This document shows, piece by piece, positions 36,798 through 46,811 of a stretch of 64,000 nt of DNA. The DNA comes from Robertmurraya massiliosenegalensis JC6. GTDB taxonomy: Bacteria > Bacillota > Bacilli > Bacillales > Cytobacillaceae. The DNA lies in assembly GCF_000311725.1 (NCBI RefSeq), contig NZ_HE978513.1, positions 222,252 to 286,251 of the forward strand, written 5' to 3'. Under the pieces are notes generated by a model, which was not told the DNA's origin, searched no databases, and was given only the letters and a program-made list of their open reading frames with translations. Made by a program: the position numbers and the translations under genes. Every line of letters begins with the position of its first letter. The stretch's first letter is position 1.

Positions 36798-37690
36798 TAC
36801 TCAGCCATAATGTTTTCTAGCAAGCTTTCATTAAATTCTTTCGTACGAAGCATAGCAATCTCATGCTTGTACGGTGCCTTTTTATTATTTTTGTCTTCAC
36901 CAACATAAGGTGTTTCAAGGATTTTTGGAACATCCATAAGTTGAGGATGATGAACAATATGATTTAACGCCTTAAAGCCTATATGTCCAAAACCAATGTT
37001 TTCATGTCTATCTTTACTTGCTCCACATTCGTTTTTACTATCATTAATGTGAAGAACTTTTAAACGCTCCATTCCAACAATTTTATCGAATTGATTTAAA
37101 ACACCATCAAAATCCTCGACAATATTGTAGCCTGCATCATGGGTATGACAAGTATCAAAGCAGACAGAAAGACGATCATTATGGGTTACCCCGTCAATAA
37201 TCATGGCGAGTTCTTCGAATGTTCTCCCACACTCTGATCCTTTACCTGCCATTGTTTCTAATGCAATTTGCAACGACTCCTCGCCCGTTAACACTTCATT
37301 TAAACCCTCGATGATCTTCTGAATTCCGGCTTCGGCCCCAGCGCCTACATGAGCACCTGGGTGGAGCACAATTTGCTTTGCCCCAATCGCTTCCGTACGC
37401 TCAATTTCACTTCTTAAAAACCGTACTCCTAAATCAAAAGTATCAGGATTCGTCGTGTTGCCTATATTGATAATATAGGGAGCATGGACGACGATTTCAT
37501 CAATGCCATTCTCCTTCATATGTGCATGGCCTGCCTCAATATTCAAGTCTTCAATCTTCTTACGTCTCGTGTTTTGCGGAGCCCCGGTATAAATCATAAA
37601 TGTGTTAGCACCGTAAGAAACAGCTTCCTCACTAGCTGATAAAAGCATGTTCTTCCCACTCATTGATACATGTGATCCAATTTTCAACAT
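36797..37690 (-). CDS. nfo: Endonuclease IV
   Basis: A 297-residue TIM-barrel AP endonuclease for base-excision repair. It has the trinuclear zinc ligands in [31 protein letters not shown] and VLHINDSKN. The length is typical. It lies 26 bp downstream of cshB on the same strand and is probably cotranscribed. In B. subtilis Nfo (YqfS) also acts in spores. Confidence 0.93.
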   Translation of the reverse strand: MLKIGSHVSMSGKNMLLSASEEAVSYGANTFMIYTGAPQNTRRKKIEDLNIEAGHAHMKENGIDEIVVHAPYIINIGNTTNPDTFDLGVRFLRSEIERTEAIGAKQIVLHPGAHVGAGAEAGIQKIIEGLNEVLTGEESLQIALETMAGKGSECGRTFEELAMIIDGVTHNDRLSVCFDTCHTHDAGYNIVEDFDGVLNQFDKIVGMERLKVLHINDSKNECGASKDRHENIGFGHIGFKALNHIVHHPQLMDVPKILETPYVGEDKNNKKAPYKHEIAMLRTKEFNESLLENIMAE

Positions 37691-37716
37691 TCTGATCTCT
37701 CCCTTACATCATTTTC

Positions 37717-39021
37717 TTATTTTCTTTTTAAGCGATTTTGACGCTTTTTAATTTTATCGACTTCAGACTGCATCTTTTTCTTATAGCCTGGCTTAACCTT
37801 TTTAGGCTTTTTGACAATCGATTTTGCCATCACATCAATTTCATCTTGTTGTCTTTGTCGTTTCTTTCTTTTATTTCGATCGCTTATTTCAACAATCTCG
37901 CCATCCCTCAAGTCAACATTTTTAAATTGAATGCCAAGATTTTCCAAACGATTAAGTGCATCCTCATCTGATGAACTATAAATCGTAAGAGCCACTCCTG
38001 AATAACCGGCACGAGCTGTTCGTCCGACTCGATGGACATAAAAATCTAAATCAGAAGGGAGTTCATAATTAATCACATGACTAACCCCTTCTATATCAAT
38101 TCCTCTTGCAGCCAAATCGGTTGCAACAATGTATTGAAATTCTAAATCCTTAATTTGCTTCATCATTTTCTTACGTTCTCTAGGACTAAGATCGCCATGA
38201 ACTCGTCCAACTTTTAAGCCCTTATACGCTAATGCATTCGCCACTTCATCAGCCATCTTTTTCGTATTCGTAAACACTATCGCCAAGTATGGATTATAGG
38301 CTGTTAGAACATCATAGACAATTTCTTTTTTACTACGGTGACGGGACGGCAATAAATAATGGGCAATTTTTTCTGCTGTTAGTTGCTTTGGTTCAATATG
38401 AACATACTGTGGGTTTTCTAAATATTTTTTCAAAAAAGGTTTTAGCTTTTCTGGTATCGTTGCCGAGAACACAAGCATTTGGAGTTGTTCCGGCATTCTT
38501 GCAGCTATTTGGTCAATATCTTCAATAAAGCCCATATCAAGCATTAAATCTGCTTCATCGACCACAAGTGTTGTCGATTTATGGATGTAAAGGGCTTGAT
38601 CCTTAGCTAAGTCGTTCATTCTTCCTGGCGTACCAACGACAATATGAGGCTGCGTTTTAAGCTTTTCAATCGTTCTTTGCTTATCCGTACCACCAATAAA
38701 TAGACGTGTTGATATCTCTTTTTCACTGTACTCTGTTATTTTTAAAATTTCTTGATAAATTTGACTGGCGAGTTCTCTTGTTGGGGCTGTAATAACTGCT
38801 TGTACTTCTTTTTTTGCTGGCTCTATCTTATCAATGATCGGCAAAATATATGAGTGAGTTTTTCCTGTCCCTGTTTGCGACTGTCCAATCGCACTTTCTC
38901 CCTTTTGGACAATGGGGATCAGCCTTTGTTGAATTTCCGTTGGTTCATTAAACCCTATTTTCTGTAAAGCTTCCATCACAAATGGTTGAAAACCATATAT
39001 GTTAAATTTCGATTCAGTCAT
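37717..39021 (-). CDS. cshB: DEAD-box RNA helicase CshB
   Basis: A 434-residue RNA helicase. Motifs in order: SQTGTGKT (I), PTRELA (Ia), TPGR (Ib), DEAD (II), SAT (III), the second RecA domain with DLAARGIDI (V) and HRVGRTARAG (VI). A lysine/arginine-rich tail of about 55 residues follows and probably binds RNA. B. subtilis CshB (YqfR) helps cold adaptation and ribosome or mRNA remodelling. The tail is longer in charged residues than in typical minimal DEAD proteins, as in CshB. Confidence 0.9.
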   Translation of the reverse strand: MTESKFNIYGFQPFVMEALQKIGFNEPTEIQQRLIPIVQKGESAIGQSQTGTGKTHSYILPIIDKIEPAKKEVQAVITAPTRELASQIYQEILKITEYSEKEISTRLFIGGTDKQRTIEKLKTQPHIVVGTPGRMNDLAKDQALYIHKSTTLVVDEADLMLDMGFIEDIDQIAARMPEQLQMLVFSATIPEKLKPFLKKYLENPQYVHIEPKQLTAEKIAHYLLPSRHRSKKEIVYDVLTAYNPYLAIVFTNTKKMADEVANALAYKGLKVGRVHGDLSPRERKKMMKQIKDLEFQYIVATDLAARGIDIEGVSHVINYELPSDLDFYVHRVGRTARAGYSGVALTIYSSSDEDALNRLENLGIQFKNVDLRDGEIVEISDRNKRKKRQRQQDEIDVMAKSIVKKPKKVKPGYKKKMQSEVDKIKKRQNRLKRK

Positions 39022-39244
39022 CCTTCTACTCCTTCATCATGTTCGTCCTTTTTGGACATCATCTAATCATTATAATAAAGATTTCTCATTAGCGCCAATT
39101 AAGCATATTTTGTTTCATTTATCTCGATCAAATTCAACTCTATTTTCGCAAAAGTACTTAACGAATCCTGATCATGTGCATACCTTAATAGGAGAGAATC
39201 TATGTAGATGTCTAGAGAACGACAGAATGAAAGGAGGAAAAGTA

Positions 39245-39820
39245 ATGCAACCTAGAATGAGGTCTCCTTTTCCCCCACCTGGAAACCCACCGAGAGGTTC
39301 GATGATGCCAAGAGGAGGACCTTCCATGAACAGGGCTGGGTTTAGACCACCACGCCCACAACGTGGAGGCGGTGGTGGTGGACTTTTAGCAAAGCTACTC
39401 GGAAATCGCGGGAACCAAAGGGGAGCTTCAAATCCTTTTTCTTTTCCTACATCCTCAGCCGCAGGGCAAGCAACCAGTCGAGGCGGTGGTGGTGGTTTGT
39501 TAAAAACACTAACCGATCCAAATGCATTAAATGGATTTTTGGCGAATACGGAGAAAATGTTAAGCACGGCACAACAGATTGGTCCGATGGTTCAGCAATA
39601 TGGTCCAATGGTCAAGAATCTACCTTCATTATGGAAGCTCTATAAAGGCTTTAGGGATCTCCCCTCGGAATCTGAGGAAGACTCCCCCAAAGAAGAAGTT
39701 CAAAAAAAGAAGACACAAAGTAAAAAGAAAAAAGCAGCACCTACTGGTGAAAATGAAAAAGCAAGTCAAAGAAAAAATTCTTCTAAAAAAGGGGCATCAG
39801 CTCCCAAGTTATATATTTAA
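39245..39820 (+). CDS. yqfQ: YqfQ/VrrA-like low-complexity protein
   Basis: A 191-residue protein. The first 60 residues are rich in Pro, Arg, Gly and Met, and two glycine runs (RGGGGGGLLAKLL at about 40 and RGGGGGLLKTL at about 81) head similar hydrophobic stretches. A central helical region contains MLSTAQQIGPMVQQYGPMV. The tail is lysine/serine-rich and disordered. B. anthracis VrrA is a known relative with a variable repeat tract; function is unknown. I chose ATG 39245 because AAAGGAGG lies just before it. The overlapping second frame 39579-40079 is a shadow. Confidence 0.75.
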   Translation: MQPRMRSPFPPPGNPPRGSMMPRGGPSMNRAGFRPPRPQRGGGGGGLLAKLLGNRGNQRGASNPFSFPTSSAAGQATSRGGGGGLLKTLTDPNALNGFLANTEKMLSTAQQIGPMVQQYGPMVKNLPSLWKLYKGFRDLPSESEEDSPKEEVQKKKTQSKKKKAAPTGENEKASQRKNSSKKGASAPKLYI

Positions 39821-39870
39821 AAAAGAAGATTTGGTAATGAATGCTTTCATGAGCATTCGTTCAGGTCGAC

Positions 39871-39905
39871 AAAAGGCATCGAGATTTGAATCTCAATGCC
39901 TTTTT
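39871..39905 (+). terminator. Terminator downstream of yqfQ
   Basis: AAAAGGCAT and GAGATT pair with AATCTC and ATGCCTTTTT around single-base bulges. An extra 7-bp hairpin, GAATGCT with AGCATTC, lies at 39839-39858. The remaining 300 bp up to ispH hold only its promoter. Confidence 0.85.
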
Positions 39906-40016
39906 ATCATGAGGGAAGAGAAAAGGATGTCACATAAGGACTCATCATGCATGATTATGCCAAAAACATTAAAAGCACTTTTCTACTCTTGCTATTCTTT
40001 TTCCAACTTCCTCAAA

Positions 40017-40045
40017 TTGAGGTTTTCGTTGAAATCCTTTATAAT
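40017..40045 (+). promoter_or_regulatory. Sigma-A promoter of ispH
   Basis: TTGAGG, a 17-bp spacer and a perfect TATAAT lie 138 bases upstream of the ispH ATG, implying an untranslated leader of about 130 bases. I recognise no riboswitch in it. Confidence 0.6.
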
Positions 40046-40182
40046 GAGTTCGTGGGAGAAGAGTTATGATCCATCATGAAATCATTTTTTTGTGTTTATT
40101 GCACTATATTCTATTACTTTCTTACTTACTGAGAAATTGTCTAATAGATTAAGAGCAATCTTCGCTTTTAGGGGGTTATTAA

Positions 40183-41124
40183 ATGAAAGTTATTAAGATT
40201 TCTCCACGCGGCTACTGCTATGGTGTTGTTGATGCCATGGTGATTGCAAGAAATGCCGCTTTAGATAAAACATTGCCTCGGCCCATCTACATCCTTGGGA
40301 TGATTGTTCATAATAAGCATGTAACAGATGCTTTTGAAGAAGAAGGCATTATTACATTAGACGGAAGCAATCGAAAAGAAATACTCGAAAAAGTGGACAA
40401 AGGGACGGTCATTTTTACAGCCCATGGAATCTCTCCTGAGGTTCGTACATTGGCAAAGGAAAAAGGACTTGTGACCATTGATGCTACTTGCCCAGATGTT
40501 ACGAGAACTCATGACCTGATAAGAGAAAAAGAGGCAGAAGGGTTCCACGTCATCTACATTGGCAAAAAGGGCCATCCAGAGCCTGAAGGAGCGCTTGGCG
40601 TTGCCCCTGGCATTGTTCACCTAGTAGAGACGGAAGAAGATGTAAATCATCTTCAGCTGAATCATGATAAGCTTATCGTCACAAATCAGACGACGATGAG
40701 CCAGTGGGATGTTGGTCATATTATGGAGCTTTTGAAGGAAAAATTCCCTCGTGCTGAGTTTCATAACGAAATTTGTAATGCCACTCAAGTGAGACAAGAA
40801 GCTGTGGCACAAACAGCTGGTTCTGCTGATGTAACGATTGTAGTGGGCGATCCAAAGAGTAATAACTCCAATCGTCTAGCACAAGTTTCAGAGGAAATTG
40901 CTGGGACAAAGGCTTATCGAATCGGTGATTTAAGCGAGCTGAAGATCGAATGGATTAAAGACGCAGAGACAGTCGCAGTCACTTCAGGCGCTTCTACTCC
41001 AACGCCGATTACGAAAGAAGTCATTTCATTTATCGAGCAATTCAATCCACAAGATGAATCGACTTGGAAGGTCGAGAAAAAAGTACCTTTAAATAAAATT
41101 TTACCTAAAGTTAAAAAAGTATAA
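40183..41124 (+). CDS. ispH: 4-hydroxy-3-methylbut-2-enyl diphosphate reductase
   Basis: A 313-residue iron-sulfur enzyme, last step of the MEP pathway, making IPP and DMAPP. The cluster cysteines are seen in [15 protein letters not shown] and [10 protein letters not shown], and the substrate histidines in HGISPE and GHPEPEG. This is the Bacillus YqfP-type variant, with a basic C-terminal tail ([13 protein letters not shown]). Its TAA lies in the foot of its terminator. Confidence 0.93.
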   Translation: MKVIKISPRGYCYGVVDAMVIARNAALDKTLPRPIYILGMIVHNKHVTDAFEEEGIITLDGSNRKEILEKVDKGTVIFTAHGISPEVRTLAKEKGLVTIDATCPDVTRTHDLIREKEAEGFHVIYIGKKGHPEPEGALGVAPGIVHLVETEEDVNHLQLNHDKLIVTNQTTMSQWDVGHIMELLKEKFPRAEFHNEICNATQVRQEAVAQTAGSADVTIVVGDPKSNNSNRLAQVSEEIAGTKAYRIGDLSELKIEWIKDAETVAVTSGASTPTPITKEVISFIEQFNPQDESTWKVEKKVPLNKILPKVKKV

Positions 41125-41149
41125 CCGGGCAATTGCCCGGTTTTTTTTT
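41123..41149 (+). terminator. Terminator overlapping the ispH stop
   Basis: AACCGGGCAATTGCCCGGTT is a perfect 20-bp palindrome followed by a run of T. It starts inside the ispH stop codon. Confidence 0.88.
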
Positions 41150-42263
41150 ATATGAATTGGAAGGGGTCTGTATTTGGTTTTGAAGCGATAAACGAAACGT
41201 TCAAACCCTTATCTTGACACATCTTTGCGAGAATGTCAGCGACACCCTTTTTCATAATTTGTTCAATATGATGGCCGGGATCGATAATATTCAACCCTTC
41301 CATCATCGCATCATGGGCCACATGGTAATACATATCCCCTGTTACGTAAACTTCTGCCCCTTTAAACTTTGCAGAGCGAAAATACTTATTTCCGTCACCG
41401 CCAAGGACAGCAACCTTCTTAATTCTCTCTTTCAAATTCCCAACCACACGAACGCCTGTTACTCCTAATGCCTTTTTAACATGTTCGGCGAATTCCTCTA
41501 ATGACATTTCATTTACATACCCAATTCTCCCCAGTCCTAATGACTCTCCTGAATTGTCTAAACTGTAAATATCATAGGCAACTTCTTCGTATGGATGGCT
41601 CTTAAACATAGCTGAGAGAATCTTCTTCTCCATATGGGCAGGATAAATTGTTTCTACTCGAGACTCATTCACACTTTCAAGCTTACCATGGGAACCGATA
41701 TGAGGGTTCGTATCTTCACCAGGGAGAAATTGTCCTGTACCACTAGCCGAAAATGTACAATGACTGTAATTTCCAATGGCTCCTGCTCCGGCATTTCCTA
41801 ATGCTTTTCTTAGTTCTTCCGCATTTTCTTCTGGAACGAAAACGACTAATTTCTTCAGTTTTACTTCAAAGGTCGGCACAAGAACCTCTGTGTTTGTAAG
41901 TCCTAACGCTTCTGCTAATAAATCATTTACGCCACCTGTTGCGACATCTAAATTCGTATGGGCTGCATAGACGGCAATATCATGCTTGATTAATTTCTCA
42001 ATGATTCTTCCAGAGGTTTGTTCTGTCGAAATCTTTTGTAATGGACGAAAAATAATCGGGTGATGAGCAATAATAAGCTCGACATTTTCAGCAATTGCTT
42101 CATCCACCACTTCCTCTAGCACATCTAAAGCCACTAAAACTTTACGAACTGGTTTATTAAGACGTCCAATTTGTAAGCCGATCTTATCTCCCTCCATTGC
42201 GTAAGCCTTAGGAGAAAATTGCTCAAATAATTGGATCACTTCATAGCCATTGGCATTTTTCAA
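41148..42263 (-). CDS. yqfO: Nif3-like dinuclear metal protein YqfO
   Basis: A 371-residue Nif3/DUF34 family protein. The metal-binding parts are at the two ends (IIAHHPIIF and HTNLDVA; later GDMYYHVAHDA and DPGHHIEQ). A PII/CutA-like insert of about 110 residues in the middle (about 130-240) is the mark of the Bacillus YqfO type. It may act as a GTP cyclohydrolase I-type hydrolase or a metal-handling protein; the real role is open. It overlaps trmK by four bases. Confidence 0.87.
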   Translation of the reverse strand: MKNANGYEVIQLFEQFSPKAYAMEGDKIGLQIGRLNKPVRKVLVALDVLEEVVDEAIAENVELIIAHHPIIFRPLQKISTEQTSGRIIEKLIKHDIAVYAAHTNLDVATGGVNDLLAEALGLTNTEVLVPTFEVKLKKLVVFVPEENAEELRKALGNAGAGAIGNYSHCTFSASGTGQFLPGEDTNPHIGSHGKLESVNESRVETIYPAHMEKKILSAMFKSHPYEEVAYDIYSLDNSGESLGLGRIGYVNEMSLEEFAEHVKKALGVTGVRVVGNLKERIKKVAVLGGDGNKYFRSAKFKGAEVYVTGDMYYHVAHDAMMEGLNIIDPGHHIEQIMKKGVADILAKMCQDKGLNVSFIASKPNTDPFQFI

Positions 42264-42973
42264 GACTTTAGAACCTCCTCTACCATTAAAATTTTTTCTA
42301 CTAGCTCCGCTTTTTTCTTTTGGTTATCTTCGCTTTTTGCTGCTTCTTCAAGTTTAGCTAAAATACTTTTCCAATTCGCAACTTCGCCCGCCCATTTTTT
42401 CATAAAAGGCTCCGTTTTTTGTTGGACTAAAAAGGGGCCCATTAATAATAAAGCTTGTCTATCCAAATTATTGTACGGCTTCAGAGGCTCTCCTTTTTCA
42501 GCAACGAGAACTTCATAAATTTTCCCATCTTCTTCTAAAATTTCTTCTTCAATAAGCTCCCAGCCATGGTCTACTAACCATTGTCTAATCGACTTTGCAC
42601 TTAAATTCGGCTGCAAAATGAGTCTCTTTACCTTTTCCAGCTTTTTGACACCCTCATCGAGGATGCTCGCAATCAAAGCTCCCCCCATCCCAGCAATGGT
42701 AATACAATCGACTTCACCGCTAGAAATGACCTCTAACCCATTTCCTTTCCGTACATCAATACGATCTTTAAGACCTTCTGTTGCCACTTGTTTTTTTGCT
42801 GATTGAAAGGGACCTTCTACAACCTCCCCAGCAATCGCATAGCTTACTTGTCCCTTCTTCACGACATGACAGGGTAAGTATGCATGATCTGAACCAATGT
42901 CGGCGATACGACTTCCTGCAGGGATGTATTTGGCCACCGTTTGTAGGCGTTCTGATAGTTTATCAATATTCAT
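42260..42973 (-). CDS. trmK: tRNA (adenine-22-N1)-methyltransferase TrmK
   Basis: A 237-residue enzyme that makes m1A22 in tRNA. A Rossmann domain holds the SAM loop IADIGSDHAYLP (residues 22-33) and the conserved ITIAGMGG. A C-terminal coiled coil of about 80 charged residues follows. B. subtilis YqfN is the family model. The order sigA-cccA-trmK-yqfO is conserved. The stop overlaps the yqfO start (ATGA), so both are translated together. Confidence 0.9.
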   Translation of the reverse strand: MNIDKLSERLQTVAKYIPAGSRIADIGSDHAYLPCHVVKKGQVSYAIAGEVVEGPFQSAKKQVATEGLKDRIDVRKGNGLEVISSGEVDCITIAGMGGALIASILDEGVKKLEKVKRLILQPNLSAKSIRQWLVDHGWELIEEEILEEDGKIYEVLVAEKGEPLKPYNNLDRQALLLMGPFLVQQKTEPFMKKWAGEVANWKSILAKLEEAAKSEDNQKKKAELVEKILMVEEVLKS

Positions 42974-43027
42974 TCCTTCACCACTTCATCAAGACTATAG
43001 AGTTTATTCTCCATTTTATCAGTATAG

Positions 43028-43054
43028 AAAAAGTCCTTTACATATGCAAAGGAC
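43028..43054 (-). terminator. Terminator of cccA
   Basis: GTCCTTT pairs with AAAGGAC across ACATATGC, and five U follow on the minus strand. It is about 15 bases beyond the cccA stop. Confidence 0.8.
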
Positions 43055-43068
43055 CTTTTAACATTATT

Positions 43069-43434
43069 TTATTTTAATCCTGCTAACCATTCAGCCATTT
43101 CAGCTTCTCTACCTTGAACTAAATTAGGCGGCATTGCACCCTTACCATTAATTAAGATATCTTGGATTTCTTCTTGAGATAGATGGTCACCAACACCAGT
43201 TAAAGCTGGACCCATTCCACCTTCATAGTTTCCACCATGGCAACTTACACAGCCACTTTGCTGGTAAAGCTCTTCTGGAGTCGCAGAAGCTAAATCTTCT
43301 GTTTCTGCACCACCATTTTCTTCTTCCGCTGCGATTTCTTTCATGTCTCCGACACCTTTAAATGACATTAAGAACATGAGACCTACCCCAATGACCATAA
43401 TTAGAACAAATGGAATAATTGGATTCCGATTCAT
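43069..43434 (-). CDS. cccA: Membrane-anchored cytochrome c550
   Basis: A 121-residue cytochrome c. An N-terminal membrane anchor (about 6-23) leads to an acidic linker, then the haem motif CVSCHGG and a C-terminal methionine ligand in GAMPPN. It carries electrons outside the membrane to a terminal oxidase. I chose ATG 43432-43434, with GGGAGG in front; the frame is open 12 codons further without one. The size matches B. subtilis CccA, which also lies beside sigA. Confidence 0.9.
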   Translation of the reverse strand: MNRNPIIPFVLIMVIGVGLMFLMSFKGVGDMKEIAAEEENGGAETEDLASATPEELYQQSGCVSCHGGNYEGGMGPALTGVGDHLSQEEIQDILINGKGAMPPNLVQGREAEMAEWLAGLK

Positions 43435-43698
43435 TGCGTTTACCTCCCTTATGTAAGAACAACCAGTCAAATAATTGAGTCTATTTCACAATGAGAAAAC
43501 AACAGTATGTACGCCATTATGAAAAAGACAAGATATAATTACAAACAATCTTTATTTTACTCGAAAATCGAAAGAAGGAAAAGACCTAAAGTAAAGTTTG
43601 TCACAGTAAGTTCATAAAAATGTCAAAAACTCCACTCAAGATCGTGAAGTTTTCAATGGTTATTATTTGTTTGATTTCCATTTTATATTCCCAAAAAC

Positions 43699-44838
43699 TT
43701 AGCAGCCGATTTGACGAGCAATCACCATCCTTTGAATTTCGGATGTTCCTTCGCCAATTTCTGTCAGCTTTCCATCTCTTACATAACGTTCGACCTCATA
43801 TTCTTTCATATAGCCATAGCCACCGTGAATTTGGACAGCCTGATTGGCTACCTCTGTACAGATTTCCGAAGCATATAGCTTGCACATCGCTGCCTCCTTC
43901 GTAAAGCTGCGACCAGCATCTTTTAACCACGCTGCCTTATAAACCATATTGCGAGCTAACTCAATTTTCATAGCCATATCAGCTAATTTAAACTGAATTA
44001 CTTGGAACTTTGAGATCGCCGTTCCAAATTGCTGCCTAGTTTTTGCGTACACAAGCGCCTTTTCATAAGCAGCTTGAGCTATACCCACAGCCATTGCCCC
44101 AATTCCAATTCTTCCTCCATCTAATGTAATGAGAAATTGTTTAAATCCATCGCCTTTTTTCCCCAAAAGATTTTCAGTCGGTACCTGAACATTTTCTAAA
44201 ACAAGCTCAGTCGTATTTGAGGCATGTAAGCCCATTTTTTCATAAGAACTAGTGATCGAAAACCCTTTAATATTTGTTGGCACAATAATTGCGCTGATTT
44301 CTTTTTTCCCATTGTCGACACTAGTTACAGCGGTTAACGCAAGATGCTTGGCATAGCTTGCATTCGTAATAAAACATTTGCTCCCATTAATGACGTAATA
44401 CCCGTTCTCTTCCCTTGCCGTTGTTTCAGTACCTCCTGCATCCGATCCAGCGTTAGGCTCGGTTAACCCAAACGCTCCGAGCGAATGGCCTTGACAGATT
44501 GGAACTAAGTATTTTTCCTTTTGCTCCTTTGTACCAAATAAGGCAAGAGGTGCCCCTCCTAAAGAAATATGGGCAGAATAAGTGATCCCTGTTGAAGCAC
44601 ATGCCCGACTCAATTCTTCAGTTACAATCGCAAAGCTGATTGAATCCGCCCCACCTCCTCCATATTCTTCGGGAAAAGGAAGACCCATCATGCCCATTTC
44701 AGCGAGCTTTTTAAAAATATCACTCGGAAATTCTTTTTTTCTATCTCGTTCATTTGCTCCTGGCGCTACAACCTCATTTGCAAACTCCTTAATCGTACGG
44801 CGGATCATCTCCTGCTCAGTTGTGAGATCAAAATTCAT
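43699..44838 (-). CDS. Acyl-CoA dehydrogenase
   Basis: A 379-residue FAD enzyme for the first step of fatty-acid or branched acyl-CoA oxidation. The FAD-binding signature GAFGLTEPNAGSD, the C-terminal arginine motif QIHGGYGYMKEYEVERYVRD and the catalytic-glutamate region TEIGEGTSEIQ are complete. Bacillus relatives include YngJ, MmgC and AcdA; I cannot decide which. B. subtilis has no such gene between cccA and sigA, so it is an addition here. A cre-like site lies in its leader. No terminator is obvious after it. Confidence 0.9.
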   Translation of the reverse strand: MNFDLTTEQEMIRRTIKEFANEVVAPGANERDRKKEFPSDIFKKLAEMGMMGLPFPEEYGGGGADSISFAIVTEELSRACASTGITYSAHISLGGAPLALFGTKEQKEKYLVPICQGHSLGAFGLTEPNAGSDAGGTETTAREENGYYVINGSKCFITNASYAKHLALTAVTSVDNGKKEISAIIVPTNIKGFSITSSYEKMGLHASNTTELVLENVQVPTENLLGKKGDGFKQFLITLDGGRIGIGAMAVGIAQAAYEKALVYAKTRQQFGTAISKFQVIQFKLADMAMKIELARNMVYKAAWLKDAGRSFTKEAAMCKLYASEICTEVANQAVQIHGGYGYMKEYEVERYVRDGKLTEIGEGTSEIQRMVIARQIGC

Positions 44839-44862
44839 ATAAATCCCCCCTTGACCTATCAG

Positions 44863-44876
44863 TGGAATCGCTTACA
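44863..44876. promoter_or_regulatory. cre-like CcpA site before acyl-CoA dehydrogenase
   Basis: TGGAATCGCTTACA fits the cre core TGNAANCGNWNNCA at every fixed position. It ends 25 bases upstream of the ATG, so bound CcpA would act by blocking elongation. Confidence 0.6.
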
Positions 44877-44926
44877 ATGATAGTATGAGGTTATTTTTAG
44901 AATTATCTCTATATTTCAAAAAAATT

Positions 44927-45478
44927 TTAGTTAGACGATAAAAATTGGATAAAAATGGATAAGGTAAGAACTCCAAGGCCAAGATAACCAGAAATCATAA
45001 AGTATAAGAGCTTTAGCTTCTTCCCAGTCACAATCCATAACAGACAATTTACAGCTAAAATGAAATAGAGAATAAAAATATTTTCACCCATATAGTGAGA
45101 GGCCACTTCGGTACTCGTCAGCAGTAAAATAAGTCCTGATATAATAAGGGCAATTTGATATTGAATCCCTTTTCTGAAAAAATAATATGTCGTTAGCATA
45201 GCGATGATAATCAAAACTACTCCAAGGCCCATTTGCAAATCGAAAGATAATTCTGTAAAATAAAAGAAAAAAACATATATTGGAATTAACAGAAGCGGAA
45301 GAATGGTTGATTTCTGAAATTTTTTCTTCGTTCCTTTTAATTTACTAGGTTCCGATTCAGGAGAGTTTCCTTCCGTATACAACGCTAACAGGTAATCACA
45401 ATAATGTTCTGGAAGCATTCGATTTTCCTTCCAGGTTACAATTTCGTTAATAATAATCGTTTTTCGTTTTTCATCCAT
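44927..45478 (-). CDS. Membrane protein of unknown function
   Basis: I do not recognise a characterised family. The 183-residue protein begins with a soluble segment of about 60 residues (MDEKRKTIIINEIVTWKENRM), in which KENRMLPEHYCDYLLALY looks like a short helical adaptor found in several Bacillus membrane proteins. Five or six membrane helices fill the rest. The ATG at 45476-45478 has AAAGGATG in front; an earlier ATG has none. It lies just downstream of sigA with the sigA terminator between. Confidence 0.65.
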   Translation of the reverse strand: MDEKRKTIIINEIVTWKENRMLPEHYCDYLLALYTEGNSPESEPSKLKGTKKKFQKSTILPLLLIPIYVFFFYFTELSFDLQMGLGVVLIIIAMLTTYYFFRKGIQYQIALIISGLILLLTSTEVASHYMGENIFILYFILAVNCLLWIVTGKKLKLLYFMISGYLGLGVLTLSIFIQFLSSN

Positions 45479-45525
45479 AATTTCGCATCCTTTGTTTAAA
45501 AGCACTATTATCCATAAAAAAAATA

Positions 45526-45555
45526 GCTTACTTCAATTGTAAGAAGTAAACTATT
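45526..45555 (-). terminator. Terminator of the dnaG-sigA operon
   Basis: AATAG and TTACTT pair with AAGTAA and CTATT around one mismatch. Eight U follow on the minus strand. It is 22 bases after the sigA stop. Confidence 0.78.
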
Positions 45556-45576
45556 TTCAAGCAATCATTTTTTATT

Positions 45577-46701
45577 CTATTCTAAAAAGTCCTTAAGTCT
45601 TTTGCTTCTGCTTGGATGTCTCAGCTTACGAAGTGCCTTTGCTTCAATCTGTCTAATTCGCTCACGTGTAACACCAAAGACCTTACCGACTTCTTCAAGT
45701 GTGCGTGTACGACCATCATCAAGCCCAAAACGAAGTCGCAATACATTTTCTTCTCTATCGGTTAACGTATCGAGAACATCTTCAAGCTGCTCTTTTAAAA
45801 GCTCATAGGCTGCATGCTCTGAAGGAGATGTTGCATCTTGATCTTCGATGAAATCTCCTAAATGTGAATCATCCTCTTCACCAATTGGAGTTTCAAGGGA
45901 AACAGGTTCTTGAGCAATTTTTAAGATTTCACGTACTTTATCAGGTGTTAAATCCATATCTTCGGCAATTTCTTCAGGTGACGGTTCACGACCTAAATCC
46001 TGTAGAAGCTGACGTTGAACACGGATTAATTTATTGATTGTTTCCACCATATGAACCGGAATACGAATCGTTCTCGCTTGGTCTGCAATCGCACGAGTAA
46101 TCGCTTGGCGAATCCACCAAGTTGCATACGTGCTGAACTTAAAGCCTTTGCGATAGTCGAATTTTTCAACGGCCTTAATTAATCCCATATTTCCCTCTTG
46201 AATTAAATCAAGGAACAGCATTCCACGTCCAACATAACGCTTAGCGATACTAACAACGAGACGAAGGTTTGCTTCAGCTAAACGGCGTTTCGCTTCTTCA
46301 TCGCCATCTTCGATTCTTTCAGCTAAGTTTATTTCTTCTTCTGCTGAAAGTAAGTCAACGCGACCAATTTCTTTTAAATACATGCGAACTGGATCATTAA
46401 TCTTTACTCCAGGAGGAACACTGAGGTCATTTAAATCGAATTCTTCTTCACCTTTTGTAAGTTCTTGCACATTTGGATCACTATCATCATTTTCATCTAC
46501 GAGTTCAACACCATGTTCTTCTAAAAACGCGTAGAATTCATCCATTGAATCCGAATCTAATTCGAAACTGGATAGCTTTTCTGCAATATGATCATAGGCG
46601 AGAACACCTGTTTTCTTTCCTACTTCTGTTAATTGTTCTTTTACTTGTTCTAGGGTCAAATCTGAATCAACCTCTTTTGAACGGGCCGACTTTTCAGCCA
46701 T
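45577..46701 (-). CDS. sigA: Primary sigma factor SigA
   Basis: A 374-residue housekeeping sigma factor. Region 1.1 is acidic (about 1-80). Region 1.2 includes [11 protein letters not shown], region 2.3-2.4 [22 protein letters not shown], region 3 follows, and region 4.2 is [18 protein letters not shown]. The length is like B. subtilis SigA (371). It is the last gene of the yqxD-dnaG-sigA macromolecular synthesis operon. Confidence 0.97.
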   Translation of the reverse strand: MAEKSARSKEVDSDLTLEQVKEQLTEVGKKTGVLAYDHIAEKLSSFELDSDSMDEFYAFLEEHGVELVDENDDSDPNVQELTKGEEEFDLNDLSVPPGVKINDPVRMYLKEIGRVDLLSAEEEINLAERIEDGDEEAKRRLAEANLRLVVSIAKRYVGRGMLFLDLIQEGNMGLIKAVEKFDYRKGFKFSTYATWWIRQAITRAIADQARTIRIPVHMVETINKLIRVQRQLLQDLGREPSPEEIAEDMDLTPDKVREILKIAQEPVSLETPIGEEDDSHLGDFIEDQDATSPSEHAAYELLKEQLEDVLDTLTDREENVLRLRFGLDDGRTRTLEEVGKVFGVTRERIRQIEAKALRKLRHPSRSKRLKDFLE

Positions 46702-46811
46702 ATGTACCCCTCCTTCTTCAAATCACGAAAACGATTGAAATCGTTCATTTTATTTATCATCAATAGGTTATCTGTTTTTTCCACATAACCTTCATTTGAA
46801 ACCAATGTTCA

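Noticed and set aside
39579-40079. Plus-strand frame overlapping yqfQ
   Set aside because: It uses a second frame of the lysine-rich tail and terminator region; no start signal and no plausible protein.
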